This document shows, piece by piece, positions 17,073 to 27,334 of a DNA stretch of 64,000 nt. Every line of letters begins with the position of its first letter. Position 1 is the stretch's first letter. Location of the stretch: positions 558,001 through 622,000 of the forward strand of contig NC_089462.1 of NCBI RefSeq assembly GCF_029203305.1. Reading direction: 5' to 3'. Source of the DNA: Yamadazyma tenuis. Its lineage: Eukaryota > Ascomycota > Pichiomycetes > Serinales > Debaryomycetaceae. Made by a program: the position numbers and the translations under genes. The notes under the pieces were generated by a model that did no database searches, was not told the DNA's origin, and saw only the letters and a program-made list of their open reading frames with translations.

Positions 17073-18848
17073 TTAAATCTCAAAGCTATTGACACCAAAT
17101 TCAGAACTCCAAATAGGAGGAAGGATGCTCTCCAAGCGGACATAGTCAATCTCGGGACTTGTATGCTTGTGGAATGAGTTTGGTTCCATCTGACTGTGGC
17201 TCTGGCCCTGGCTCTGGCTCTCTTGCTTGGTTTTGGAACCCTTGTGCTTGTGTTTATGCTTGTGTTTATGGGAATGCCTATGCTTATGGCGATGTTTACT
17301 CTTCTTCCTATGCTCATCATAATTACTGGAGGAGCTTCGGTGGTAGGGATCACTTTGTTTTTGCTTGGTACTGTTTAAGCCGCTTAAATGTAACTGTAAC
17401 TGACTGCCCACTCCAAATTCATCTTGCTCGTCATAAACCTCATAATATTGATAGGCGTCCAAAAGACCCATATTTTCTTTGTCCTGATCTCCCGAAGAAT
17501 CTTCTGGTGCTGGGGGTTCCTCTGGGACATAATTTGTTGGGGCATCTTCAAGTCTTTCTGATAAAATGTCGTGTAAATTCGCTTCTTCCAGTTTGTGTTC
17601 ACGGTGATCTTCAAAAATAACTGGCTCAGATGACTTAAAGAAGCTCCATTTCTGGTTAACCATGTCTATGATTAACCCAGGGGTTTCCTTTTTGTATTGG
17701 ATTTCTTCAATTGGAAGTTGTGTGTGTGTTTGTGAGCTGATTTCATTTTTCTCCGCCTCTGGTTCTTGTTCCCTTGCTGTTTCAAGAGAAAGCTTGTAAT
17801 TGGAAGGAGATCTTCCTCTGACAATTAAAGGTGGAGTCTCACTAGACGCAAGAACGGAGTATTTTTCGTCGGCCAACACTGCCAAAAGCTCCACTCTCAA
17901 GACAAAACGACGGTTGAGTAAAGCAGGTTTCCTGTAGTTCAAAGTAGTGGAGAACTGCATTCTCTCATATTTGGCTACAGTACATACTTTTCCTTTGGGG
18001 TACCCCTTCAAAATTGAGCCTTCCTTTGCTTGCTTAAGCTTATTTTCTTCCAAATAGAACAATCTATCCAACTGCAGCATCTTCACTCCATTTCTAATAT
18101 TGGCAGACAGCTTGATCACCTCATGCTCAGGCAAAACACCTGGCACTGAAACAAATACTGGTGGCAAATACTGTGGACCTCTGTCTCTCTTAGGTGTGTG
18201 TTGGACTAAAACAACTCCCACATCATTCTCACAGCACTCAGAGACCAATCGGATGGCAAAACACTCAATGTTTACCTCCTTACCTTCATCATCACAAATG
18301 TGAAACTTAGTGTTTGAACACAAGTCTCCTGGTTGGTCCAAGAACTCAAAAGTACTAACCAACGTGAAGTAGTTCCTCTTGTAACCAACCCATTCGTTGT
18401 TGATTAAGTCGAATCCTCTATCGATTCTTGCAGAAATAACTGGGACGATATGTTCTTTTGTAGAAGAAATAAAGCACTTTCTGTGGACTTCAGTGTCATC
18501 AAAGTCAGGTCCAACCTTGAACTGGTCACTTGATCTAGGGGCCACCTTTCTTTTGTTGGGATTTGTATTTGTTACCTCACTACAGTCGTTTTTTAAGTCT
18601 TCAGGGGAGTTTAAAGAAACCTGTTCTTTCTTGGAATTTTTGTCCCGTGCTTTGACCACCTGCTTCTTCCGTTGTTTGACAGTCAAACTTCTCTTTGATT
18701 TCCTTCTCATTCCTTGTCGACTTCTTTTGCACCGTGTATAAAAGATAGTAAAAGGATGGGTCTTCTTCTGTGGAGTATCGCCTTTCACAAACACAAGCGC
18801 GGTTTTTTTTGGCTGCAAATTTCGGACCAGAATATAGGTCGTTAACAT
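17073..18848 (-). CDS. Ndt80/PhoG-family transcription factor
   Basis: 591 residues from the ATG at 18848; an in-frame ATG at 18710 (MRRKSKRSL) would give a shorter protein and cannot be excluded. The N-terminus is very basic. The Ndt80-type DNA-binding domain spans about residues 95-350 and includes YKRNYFTLVSTFEF, NYRKPALLNRRF and the hallmark PLIVRGRSPSNY. Family members activate middle meiotic genes (Ndt80) or, in Candida, control drug resistance, filamentation and N-acetylglucosamine use (Ndt80, Rep1, Ron1); I cannot say which one this is. The C-terminal region is acidic, then has a striking Lys/His run (HKHRHSHKHKHKHKHK). It is divergent from KRE33 with a 352-base spacer. Confidence 0.8.
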   Translation of the reverse strand: MLTTYILVRNLQPKKTALVFVKGDTPQKKTHPFTIFYTRCKRSRQGMRRKSKRSLTVKQRKKQVVKARDKNSKKEQVSLNSPEDLKNDCSEVTNTNPNKRKVAPRSSDQFKVGPDFDDTEVHRKCFISSTKEHIVPVISARIDRGFDLINNEWVGYKRNYFTLVSTFEFLDQPGDLCSNTKFHICDDEGKEVNIECFAIRLVSECCENDVGVVLVQHTPKRDRGPQYLPPVFVSVPGVLPEHEVIKLSANIRNGVKMLQLDRLFYLEENKLKQAKEGSILKGYPKGKVCTVAKYERMQFSTTLNYRKPALLNRRFVLRVELLAVLADEKYSVLASSETPPLIVRGRSPSNYKLSLETAREQEPEAEKNEISSQTHTQLPIEEIQYKKETPGLIIDMVNQKWSFFKSSEPVIFEDHREHKLEEANLHDILSERLEDAPTNYVPEEPPAPEDSSGDQDKENMGLLDAYQYYEVYDEQDEFGVGSQLQLHLSGLNSTKQKQSDPYHRSSSSNYDEHRKKSKHRHKHRHSHKHKHKHKHKGSKTKQESQSQGQSHSQMEPNSFHKHTSPEIDYVRLESILPPIWSSEFGVNSFEI

Positions 18849-19200
18849 ACGGGTTTTCAAGACTCAAATTCGTACCAATACGAGAAACTCTATATGGGAT
18901 ATCCGAAAGTGTCTTAAGGAGTATTACGGATAAAATTATGCGCTAAAAGTCATTGATATGATGGAGTTTTGATGTAGTGTATCTCCAATTTGGGGCAAGT
19001 ATTCACTCAAAATCATCTAGAACACTATTCAACAACTTCACTTGCCTTTCCCATTCTTTTCAAACTCTGAATCGCTTCTAAGTCTGGCCAAAACCAATCT
19101 CCTTTGAGTCCCATCTCCAGGTTATTGTTGGTTCGTGCACTACTCATCGATTCTCATATACGCACAATTTTTCCAATCTCAAACATTATCACAGAAGACC
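18849..19200. other. Divergent promoter between the Ndt80-family gene and KRE33
   Basis: 352 bases with no RNA gene or ORF of note. CTCATCGA at 19143-19150 differs from the PAC box at the last base and lies about 50 bases upstream of the KRE33 ATG, fitting a ribosome-biogenesis promoter. Confidence 0.4.
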
Positions 19201-22200
19201 ATGGGAAAAAAAGCTATTGATTCACGGGTCCCAGCGTTGATCCGGAACGGCGTCCAGGAGAAGCAAAGAAGCTTCTTCTTCATTGTGGGGGACAAAGCCA
19301 AAAACCAATTACCCAATCTCCATTACTTGATGATGTCTGCTGATTTGAAGATGAATAAATCGGTATTGTGGGCATACAAGAAGAAACTTTTAGGTTTTAC
19401 TTCCCATAGACAGAAGAGAGAAGCCAAGATCAAGAAGGATATTAAGAGAGGAATTAGAGAAGTTAACGAGCAAGATCCATTCGAAGCATTTATCTCTAAT
19501 CAAAACATCAGGTACGTTTACTACAAGGAAACCGAAAAAATTTTAGGTAATACCTATGGTATGTGTATCTTACAAGACTTTGAAGCCATCACTCCGAACT
19601 TACTCGCTAGAACCATCGAAACCGTCGAAGGTGGTGGGTTAGTGGTGATCTTGTTGAAGTCCATGACTTCTTTAAAGCAATTATACACCATGACAATGGA
19701 TATTCATAGTCGGTATAGAACCGAAGCCCACAATGATGTTGTGGCCAGATTCAACGAAAGATTCTTATTGTCGTTAGGATCTTGTGAAAACTGTTTGGTT
19801 GTGGATGACGAGTTGAATGTATTGCCTATTTCTGGAGGAAAGCATGTTAAGGCCTTACCACCTAAAGATGATGATGAATTGACCCCTAAAGCCCAAGAAT
19901 TGAAGGATCTAAAGGAAAGTTTAGCGGACGTTGAACCTGCCGGTGCATTGGTGGGCTTGTCCAAGACCCTTAATCAAGCACAGGCAATTTTGACGTTCAT
20001 CGATGTTATCACCGAGAAGAGTTTGAGGAGTACTGTGACTTTGACTGCTGGAAGAGGTAGAGGTAAATCTGCCGCTCTTGGTGTTGCCATGGCTGCTGCC
20101 ATTTCCCAAGGTTACTCCAATATATATGTGACTTCACCGTCTCCAGAAAATTTGAAGACCCTTTTCGAGTTTGTTTTCAAAGGTTTTGATGCTTTAGGAT
20201 ACAGCGAGCATTTGGACTATGATATTATTCAATCCACAAGTGCAGCTTTCAACAAGGCTATTGTCAGAGTGGATGTTAAGCGTGCTCACCGTCAAGTTAT
20301 CCAGTACATTCAACCTTCTGATTACCAATACTTGTCTCAAGCTGAATTGGTGATCATTGATGAAGCTGCTGCCATTCCATTACCAGTTGTGAAGAAATTA
20401 ATGGGGCCATACTTAGTTTTCATGGCATCCACCATTAATGGGTACGAAGGTACTGGTAGGTCCTTGTCGTTGAAATTGATCCAACAACTTCGTGATCAGT
20501 CCTTGAACAAAGAAATCTCCAAGGATACTATTGTTGTATCTAGAGATAGAAAAACAGAAGGTGAACATATGGCTACCACCAGAACATTACGTGAAGTTGT
20601 TTTGGATGAACCTATCAGATATGCTCCAGGAGATCCCGTGGAAAAATGGCTTAATAAGCTCTTGTGCTTGGATGTGACTTTGAACAAAAATTCCAAATTT
20701 GCAACCAAAGGAACTCCTCACCCATCTCAGTGTAATTTGTTCTACGTCAACAGAGACACTCTTTTCTCATACCATCCAGTTTCAGAAGCATTTTTGGAGA
20801 AGATGATGGCCCTTTACGTTGCATCTCACTACAAAAACTCACCTAATGATTTACAGTTGATGAGTGATGCTCCTGCCCACCAGTTGTATGTTTTGTTACC
20901 TCCTATTGATCCAAAAGATAACAGAATCCCAGATCCCCTCTGTGTAGTGCAGTTGGCCTTGGAAGGAGAAATCTCCAAAGATAGTGTTCGTAAGAGTTTA
21001 TCTAGAGGCCAAAGAGCTGGAGGTGATTTGATTCCTTGGTTGGTGAGCCAACAGTTTCAAGATGAAGAATTTGCTTCTTTGTCGGGAGCTCGTGTTGTTA
21101 GAATTGCCACCAATCCTGAATACTCTGGTATGGGATACGGTTCGAGAGCTTTGGAATTATTGCAAGATTATTTTGAAGGAAAATTCACAGACATTAGTGA
21201 AGATAATGAACTTAAGGAAGAAACCATAACCAGGGTTACTGACAGGGAATTAAGCCAAGGTTCATTGAGAGATGAAATTAAATTGAGAGACTCTAAATCT
21301 TTACCACCATTATTATTAAATCTTTCTGAAAAAGCCCCTTACTACTTGCATTACCTTGGTGTGTCGTATGGTTTGACTCCCCAGTTACACAAGTTCTGGA
21401 AAAGAGCTGGTTTCGCTCCTGTTTATGTAAGACAAACAGCTAATGAATTGACTGGTGAGCATACAGCTGTCATGATCAACGTATTGAATGGACGTGATGA
21501 TAAGTGGTTGACAGAGTTCTGCAAGGACTTCCAAAAGAGATTCTTGCAACTTTTGTCATATGAGTTCAAGAAGTTTTCTGCTGTTCAGTCGCTTAGTGTT
21601 ATTGAAGCCACTGAAATCAACTCTAATGCTTCTCCAGAGGTGATTTCGAAGAAACACTTGGACGAAGTCTTGTCTCCGTTCGACTTGAAGAGACTTGATT
21701 CCTACGCCAACAATTTGTTAGATTATCACGTTATTGTTGACATGTTACCACTTTTGTCTCACTTGCATTTCAACAAGAAGACCAGGGGAATGAGCTTGTC
21801 CTCAGTGCAGTCTGCTATTTTATTGGCAATAGGATTGCAACGCAAGAGCTTAGATGATGTTGCTAAAGAGTTGAACTTACCAACCAACCAAGTGATGGCC
21901 ATGTTTGCTAAGGTTATCAGAAAGTTTTCTGTATTTTTCAGAGATATCTTGAACAAATCCATTGAAGAAACTATGCCCGAATTACAAGACGAGTCTGTTC
22001 AACAAATGGAAGGAAATGTTGAGACATTCGATGAAATCAACAATGAAGATATACAAGCAGAAGGTGAAGAGGTGTTGAGTGACTTGAAGTTAAAGCAGAG
22101 AGAATTGATTAATGCTATAAACTTGGATAAATACGCCATTGCTGATGATGCAGAATGGAACTCAAATAAGAGCTTGGACAAGGCGGTTAAGGCCAATGGA

Positions 22201-22311
22201 GTTGTCAGCGTCAAGAATAAAAACGCCAAACGGAAGAAAGAGGATGCCAATGAGATTTATGAACAAGAGATGAAGGAGCTTAAGAAGGCGAAGAAAAAGT
22301 CCAAAAAGTAG
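19201..22311 (+). CDS. KRE33: Kre33, RNA cytidine acetyltransferase (NAT10 orthologue)
   Basis: 1,036 residues from the ATG at 19201 (MGKKAIDSRVPALIRNGVQ); an upstream in-frame extension lacks an ATG. S. cerevisiae Kre33 has 1,056. Order of domains: an N-terminal DUF1726 region, a RecD-like helicase module with P-loop GRGRGKS at 284-290 and IIDEAAAIP near 387, a GNAT acetyltransferase domain with RIATNPEYSGMGYGSRAL at about 635, and a tRNA-binding region ending in a Lys-rich nucleolar tail (KKAKKKSKK). It makes N4-acetylcytidine in 18S rRNA and, with Tan1, in tRNA Ser and Leu, and is needed for small-subunit maturation. It converges on NRK1 with 40 bases between stops. Confidence 0.97.
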   Translation: MGKKAIDSRVPALIRNGVQEKQRSFFFIVGDKAKNQLPNLHYLMMSADLKMNKSVLWAYKKKLLGFTSHRQKREAKIKKDIKRGIREVNEQDPFEAFISNQNIRYVYYKETEKILGNTYGMCILQDFEAITPNLLARTIETVEGGGLVVILLKSMTSLKQLYTMTMDIHSRYRTEAHNDVVARFNERFLLSLGSCENCLVVDDELNVLPISGGKHVKALPPKDDDELTPKAQELKDLKESLADVEPAGALVGLSKTLNQAQAILTFIDVITEKSLRSTVTLTAGRGRGKSAALGVAMAAAISQGYSNIYVTSPSPENLKTLFEFVFKGFDALGYSEHLDYDIIQSTSAAFNKAIVRVDVKRAHRQVIQYIQPSDYQYLSQAELVIIDEAAAIPLPVVKKLMGPYLVFMASTINGYEGTGRSLSLKLIQQLRDQSLNKEISKDTIVVSRDRKTEGEHMATTRTLREVVLDEPIRYAPGDPVEKWLNKLLCLDVTLNKNSKFATKGTPHPSQCNLFYVNRDTLFSYHPVSEAFLEKMMALYVASHYKNSPNDLQLMSDAPAHQLYVLLPPIDPKDNRIPDPLCVVQLALEGEISKDSVRKSLSRGQRAGGDLIPWLVSQQFQDEEFASLSGARVVRIATNPEYSGMGYGSRALELLQDYFEGKFTDISEDNELKEETITRVTDRELSQGSLRDEIKLRDSKSLPPLLLNLSEKAPYYLHYLGVSYGLTPQLHKFWKRAGFAPVYVRQTANELTGEHTAVMINVLNGRDDKWLTEFCKDFQKRFLQLLSYEFKKFSAVQSLSVIEATEINSNASPEVISKKHLDEVLSPFDLKRLDSYANNLLDYHVIVDMLPLLSHLHFNKKTRGMSLSSVQSAILLAIGLQRKSLDDVAKELNLPTNQVMAMFAKVIRKFSVFFRDILNKSIEETMPELQDESVQQMEGNVETFDEINNEDIQAEGEEVLSDLKLKQRELINAINLDKYAIADDAEWNSNKSLDKAVKANGVVSVKNKNAKRKKEDANEIYEQEMKELKKAKKKSKK

Positions 22312-22351
22312 GTTGCCCTGAATAAATAAATACATGCAATATATAATGTTT

Positions 22352-23086
22352 CTATAAAGCTCGGGTGTAGTCCAAGATCTGTTCGATGGACCACGAAACC
22401 ATTTCAGTGATGTTACTATTATCGTCGTTCTTGTACGCTCTTATCTTTAAATCCACAAGAGCATGCTCGTTCAAGGTATTGTTGACATCTGCATGGGTGA
22501 ATAAATGCTTGTGAAAACTCGCGTAGGCCGGCCATACGTAATCGTCAAAGTAGTTCGGAGGGTCCACCCAAAATCCTGCAATGGTAGAATAGCCTTTCCG
22601 GTTAGCTCTTCTAGACTTTAGGCAGTCGTATGTAGAATAATAAAACAACTTCAAGTCAAACAAATCAACGAGTGTTTTGTCATGAAAGAGCATAAACCCA
22701 TCCACCAACACAATTTTGACGCCCTTAAGCTGGTTTTGGAGTTTAGCTTTCAACTCTGTGATTTCTTGAGCAGATAACTTCAAGTTGATATCGGGCTCCA
22801 AAGTGTCAATTTTTTCGGGAAATTCTTCTCCCGCCTTCACCTTCTGAATATAGGTGATGAATTTGTCAAAGTCAATGCTATCAGGGTGGTCCCAGTTTTG
22901 TTCACCGGTTTTGTGGTCAACGGGAATTTGGTCGTCAGGGAAATAAAAGTCATCTTGATGGAGAATTTGACAATCCAACAAATTAAGGAGATTTTTCGTC
23001 ACGGTTGTCTTGCCTGATGAAGAGGGGCCGCTAATACCTACAATAATTATCTTCAAATCACTCACTTCATTGTTCTTGTTCTCCAT
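22352..23086 (-). CDS. NRK1: Nicotinamide riboside kinase
   Basis: 244 residues, close to the 240 of S. cerevisiae Nrk1. The P-loop GPSSSGKTT is at 20-28. Family motifs follow: ILHQDDFYFPDDQIPVD (nucleoside-binding), NWDHPDSIDFDKF and VDGFMLFHD. The enzyme phosphorylates nicotinamide riboside to NMN in the NAD+ salvage pathway. It diverges from the gene at 24136 across a long 1,049-base spacer. Confidence 0.93.
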   Translation of the reverse strand: MENKNNEVSDLKIIIVGISGPSSSGKTTVTKNLLNLLDCQILHQDDFYFPDDQIPVDHKTGEQNWDHPDSIDFDKFITYIQKVKAGEEFPEKIDTLEPDINLKLSAQEITELKAKLQNQLKGVKIVLVDGFMLFHDKTLVDLFDLKLFYYSTYDCLKSRRANRKGYSTIAGFWVDPPNYFDDYVWPAYASFHKHLFTHADVNNTLNEHALVDLKIRAYKNDDNSNITEMVSWSIEQILDYTRAL

Positions 23087-24135
23087 CTTCAGCCGCCAGT
23101 GGAAAAATACCCGCGATCTTCAAGGTGCGATTGCGAAATTCAATTCAACCCACCTGGTAATTTACCCAAAATAAACCCAAAATGAGCCAACAATCGGAAA
23201 TTAGGTGCTGATGCATACATATACCTACATGATTTGCTGTGATTATTAAGGTGGGTTGGACCTTTCGGGGTAAAATTGACAGTAAGTTTCCCGCAGGTAG
23301 CTCATGTGTCCCCCCATCCAAAAGTCTCTGTGTGCGGCAACGGGGTTTAGAGATAGATATTTGTTGAGCCCCTTAACTTCGACAGGGAAGCCCCTGAAAT
23401 TTATAATATCCACGTGTAATTTCATTTGTAACATGCTTGTGATTTTCACAGGTCCTCATATCTATGGCTGGTGGGTTTGCTGATGGGTTCGGAACATCTG
23501 TGTATGCTTCCTCTCGCCTTCACAGGATAAAGCAATGATTTTGCCCATTGCTCATTGCCCATTTGATAACCTGTAAAGGAAATTCCTTAAATCCGCTACA
23601 ATAGTAGATATTATAAAGGAACAAGTGCAATCATGCAAACAGCAGGAGTAATCGCCAATTCCACCCTCGCAATAAGGAAAAGTTATATGCGATAAACCAA
23701 AATAGTTCGCAGTCAAAGATGAGATTTTCCTAGATGAGCCCGTAATTTTCAATTATATTTCCTAAATAGGGAATTTGGATCCATGCACCACGAAGCATTT
23801 CACAAATTCCCCAATATAGTAATTTCTGACAAACTCTGGATGCATTCAAAGACCTTCCTTAACTATATAGGCATTATAAGTATCGTCTGTTTCCCAATCC
23901 TTGAAAACCCCCTCCCCCCTCTTCCATTCATCCAGACATCTTTTTGCTGATAGTCTCACGAATTTTCGGCTGTCAAATTCTAGCATATATCATTGACTAG
24001 TCCATAGCTCATTAATAGCATAAACCGAGTGTGGGCTCATCATTAATTGTTTCATCTTAATCTGAATTGCCATTCACTAGCCTATAAGCTGACAAAATTC
24101 AACCTGTTTCCACATTGATATCGCTTGTTAGTCTA
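23087..24135. promoter_or_regulatory. Long promoter region with several STRE-type CCCCT motifs
   Basis: This 1,049-base spacer separates two divergent genes and has no supportable ORF. CCCCT stress-response elements occur at 23369-23373, 23391-23395, 23909-23913 and 23916-23920, and a CACGTG E-box lies at 23411-23416. A short tandem-like run of CATTGC/CATTGCCC units lies near 23547-23562, and a C-rich tract at 23908-23920. The length and motifs suggest the rightward gene is environmentally regulated. Confidence 0.4.
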
Positions 24136-25542
24136 ATGAATGATCCGCGCCATAGTGATCAGGTTCGAAAAAAAGAGTTCCAACTATCAAAAGATGAGTT
24201 GGATGGCGAAACACAATTTACTCACGACGAACGAGTGACCCCCGAAAAGGCCCCTGTCGGTGACTCCAAAGAGTCGCCATCGAATTTACTACCCAACATA
24301 AAAAGCTTTAATATCGACAGGTCTAAGTACCAACACTATGGCCATAAGTCATCGATGAACGCCCAGTCACTAGAAAAAATCATCCACGAAGAGAACCTGC
24401 GTCCACAAACAAAAAGACTCACTCCTATTCACCAATACCAACCGCCATCACAAGTGGCCACCGATTCTGAAGGTGAAGGTGGAATTATCAAGTCGCAATC
24501 TGACCCAGCCCTCAATAGAACCATAATAGATGAAACCTTGGGTCATATTTTGGGACTTCCCATTGGAAACACACAAGCCCTGTGGCCATACAGTGACTCG
24601 ACGTTGTCTGAATTGCTACGGTTCAAGACTGAACAAGAAAGAACTAAACAGGAGGAAATGAGATCCCAGTTTGCCTCTACAGCCGTCCAGCTCTTGACCC
24701 TTGCCAAATCGATGAACATCAACAGCGACTTTATCCCCCAGCTTCTTAGTAGCACTTCATTATCAGAGATGCAAAAAAATATCGAGTTTCTCAAGGCCAC
24801 ACCCTTGACGCAAGCGAAACAAGATGGCATTAAAAGAAGACACTCCGAAACCGTGAAGCTGGCGGGGGTCGAAGCCCACGACCATTTGCGGCCAAGGAGC
24901 CAAGTGGTTTCACCGGTGTCGCGGTCTCCGGTGGAGCTGCCCCTGTCAGTTCATAGAAGAAACCGGTCAGATGAAAGTGAGCAAGTGGCCCCATCCGGTG
25001 CCCAATCTCCCATTAGCACATCGGCAATGGCTACTCGGTCTGAGCAGCATTCTCCAAACCAAGTGGCACAAAGCCTTCCTCCTCCAGGCATGTACCCGGT
25101 GTATTATGCCCCTGGACCTCCTCCTCCTCCTCCACCGCTGCAGCCAAATTCGCAGCCAGGAAAAGAAGGTCAAGGTTTGGGATCTCCTTACAAGCAAAAA
25201 TACCAGCATATCGTTTACCAGCCACAACCACCTTCTCAGCTCCCATCTTCATACCCGGGACCTGGGGCTCCTTATTATCCGGCACAACCTTATCATTACT
25301 ATATTGCATCTCCTCCCAATCAGCCATCTAATCAAGGACAATATTCGTCTTCGATGGCACCCACAATGGGTCATCCCCCACACATCCCCCCACCTCCGGA
25401 GACTAAAGAGGACGAGTTTCCCAGTCCCTCGTATAAAAAACAGAAAACGGTCGGAACCGGTAAGAATAATAATATCAACTTTATGATCTCGACCCCCAAA
25501 AACCCTCCGGCTAGGAAATATAACAACCCTAAGGAGAAGTAG
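24136..25542 (+). CDS. Pro/Gln-rich disordered protein with a helical core, function unknown
   Basis: 468 residues from the ATG at 24136; the frame is open upstream but has no ATG. I do not recognise the family. A conserved-looking central block (about residues 135-220) contains a helical segment rich in Leu, Glu and Lys (LSELLRFKTEQERTKQEEMR), followed by LLTLAKSMNINSDFIPQLL. The N-terminus is charged with SP/TP sites. The C-terminal half is Pro/Tyr/Gln-rich, with a polyproline stretch (PPPPPPL) and many PP..YP units, ending in a basic tail with NNNINFM. Such layouts are common in transcriptional co-regulators and RNA-granule proteins. The long, STRE-bearing promoter suggests regulated expression. 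Confidence 0.65.
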   Translation: MNDPRHSDQVRKKEFQLSKDELDGETQFTHDERVTPEKAPVGDSKESPSNLLPNIKSFNIDRSKYQHYGHKSSMNAQSLEKIIHEENLRPQTKRLTPIHQYQPPSQVATDSEGEGGIIKSQSDPALNRTIIDETLGHILGLPIGNTQALWPYSDSTLSELLRFKTEQERTKQEEMRSQFASTAVQLLTLAKSMNINSDFIPQLLSSTSLSEMQKNIEFLKATPLTQAKQDGIKRRHSETVKLAGVEAHDHLRPRSQVVSPVSRSPVELPLSVHRRNRSDESEQVAPSGAQSPISTSAMATRSEQHSPNQVAQSLPPPGMYPVYYAPGPPPPPPPLQPNSQPGKEGQGLGSPYKQKYQHIVYQPQPPSQLPSSYPGPGAPYYPAQPYHYYIASPPNQPSNQGQYSSSMAPTMGHPPHIPPPPETKEDEFPSPSYKKQKTVGTGKNNNINFMISTPKNPPARKYNNPKEK

Positions 25543-25580
25543 TAGAGTAGACCTATTGCATATTCATGATACCTCAATAC

Positions 25581-25600
25581 ATATATATATATATATATAT
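25581..25600. repeat. (AT)10 microsatellite in the 3' flank
   Basis: Ten uninterrupted AT units 38 bases after the stop codon of the Pro-rich gene. Such runs act as efficiency elements for yeast 3'-end formation and are usually polymorphic. Confidence 0.9.
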
Positions 25601-25773
25601 TTGTAGTTAGGTTAACATCTAGCATAGAAATGGAACGCGGCTGTTATCCGCTACAGCCGTGTCGATCGGAACGGCCACTGGTGTCGCAAACTTACGCCGT
25701 TAAACGCCAGGGTTTGCAGTTACAGCATATAAACCCCAGAGTATCTCCTTAACTTTTTATCCATAAACAATAC

Positions 25774-27240
25774 ATGGCCAAAAGTACAATAGACGATGTA
25801 CTGGAGGTAAGCAGTCCAAACCCACCGGACATGGCTACCGCTACAATCACCACCCACACAACCATTCCATACTCAGTATTTTCCCCAAAGCAGAAATATG
25901 TCTTGATGGTGATACTATCGATGGCCGGATTCTGGAGCACAGTTTCATCCACCATTTACTTCCCAGCAATTCCTACGGTGCTGTCGTACTTCAACATATC
26001 AAGTGGAATCGCCAATTTGTCGGTGGTGGCATACCTTTTTTTCCAGGGTATTGTCCCCACATTTTCCTCCAACGCAGCCGATACCGTCGGTAGAAGACCT
26101 ATGATATTACTAAGTTTATTGATCTATGTGGCTGCGTGTATTGGCTTGGCTCGCTCCAACGCCTATTGGCTCTTGACGGTGTTACGATGTGTTCAGGCTG
26201 CTGGGATAGGTCCAGTCATTTCCATATCTTCTGGTATTGCTGGTGATGTCTGCACCGCTGCTGAAAGAGGAGGGTTTGTTGGTATGGTTGGAGGCATGCA
26301 ACTCACTGGGAATGCGTTTGGAGGGCTTCTTGGTTCGGGACTCATCAGTTCCTACGGCTGGAGAGGGATTTTTGTGTTCTGTGCGATTGGTTCTGGGGTT
26401 ACTTTGGTGGTGATTTCTCTTGTACTACCAGAAACTCTACGGCAGATGGTTGGGAATGGAAGTATCAAGCCTCAATCGGTTGTCAATATCCCCCCGATAT
26501 TTGTGTTCAAACGATTGCGGAGAGGATGGACTAACCAGATAGAGTCTTTGGGCCCCCGCAAGAACCTAGACGTGCTAGCTCCGTTCAAAATCCTCTTTAA
26601 TTATCAAACCTTATGTGTGCTATTTGCACCAGCCGTCAAGTTTGCCGTGTGGTCGATGGCATTAACATCACTCACGGTTCTAGAGGGTGATGGATACAAC
26701 TACACGGTGCTTAAAGTCGGGTACATCTATTTGCCCCAAGGAGTAACGTGCTTGCTAGGATCGTTGATTACCGGAAGATTGTTGAACTGGTCTTATAGAA
26801 GAAGTAAGAATTTGCACGATGAAAAGTATAAAGAGGTCCCCGAACATGAAAGACCTGTGTTTAATAGTCTTCGTTCAAGGCTCTATGTGTGTTTTGTGCC
26901 ATCGGTGATGCAGTTCACAGGTATGATCATTTACGGTTGGTGCTTACAGTTCAAAATGAACATTTCATCTATCATCATCTCGACATGCTTGATATCGTTT
27001 TCTTCTTCAGCAGCGATCTCCACTGTTTCAACCGTTTTGGTGGATATGAATCCTCACCATGCCTCTGCTGGAGTGTCACTCATAAACTTGACACGATGCT
27101 GGATGGCAGCTCTTTGTATGGGTGTGCTCTCAAATATGACAGCGGCCATGGGACTTGGAGGCACTTATACCTTTTGGGCAGCAGTTGGACTTTTAGCCGA
27201 TACCTTGATGTTCTATGTTGCCTGGTACAAGACCAGGTGA
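25774..27240 (+). CDS. QDR-type multidrug/H+ antiporter (MFS, DHA1 family)
   Basis: 488 residues with 12 predicted membrane segments and a long central loop around residues 225-270. Signature parts include the first helix block (YVLMVILSMAGFWSTVSSTI), the loop 2-3 motif DTVGRRPMILL (G-x-x-D-R-x-G-R-R type), LRCVQAAGIGPVISISSG, and the helix-5 antiporter motif GNAFGGLLGSGLISSYGWRGIF. This pattern fits the DHA1 drug:H+ antiporters Qdr1/Qdr2/Aqr1/Dtr1. Substrates could be azoles, quinidine, short-chain acids or amino acids; sequence alone does not tell. It converges on YDJ1. Confidence 0.88.
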   Translation: MAKSTIDDVLEVSSPNPPDMATATITTHTTIPYSVFSPKQKYVLMVILSMAGFWSTVSSTIYFPAIPTVLSYFNISSGIANLSVVAYLFFQGIVPTFSSNAADTVGRRPMILLSLLIYVAACIGLARSNAYWLLTVLRCVQAAGIGPVISISSGIAGDVCTAAERGGFVGMVGGMQLTGNAFGGLLGSGLISSYGWRGIFVFCAIGSGVTLVVISLVLPETLRQMVGNGSIKPQSVVNIPPIFVFKRLRRGWTNQIESLGPRKNLDVLAPFKILFNYQTLCVLFAPAVKFAVWSMALTSLTVLEGDGYNYTVLKVGYIYLPQGVTCLLGSLITGRLLNWSYRRSKNLHDEKYKEVPEHERPVFNSLRSRLYVCFVPSVMQFTGMIIYGWCLQFKMNISSIIISTCLISFSSSAAISTVSTVLVDMNPHHASAGVSLINLTRCWMAALCMGVLSNMTAAMGLGGTYTFWAAVGLLADTLMFYVAWYKTR

Positions 27241-27334
27241 TCGAAAATACAATAGAAATAGATGACATATACGTATTATGAATTACCTTAAATGGGCAGG
27301 ACCTAATAAATACTAGAAGAGCTAATTAATAAAA

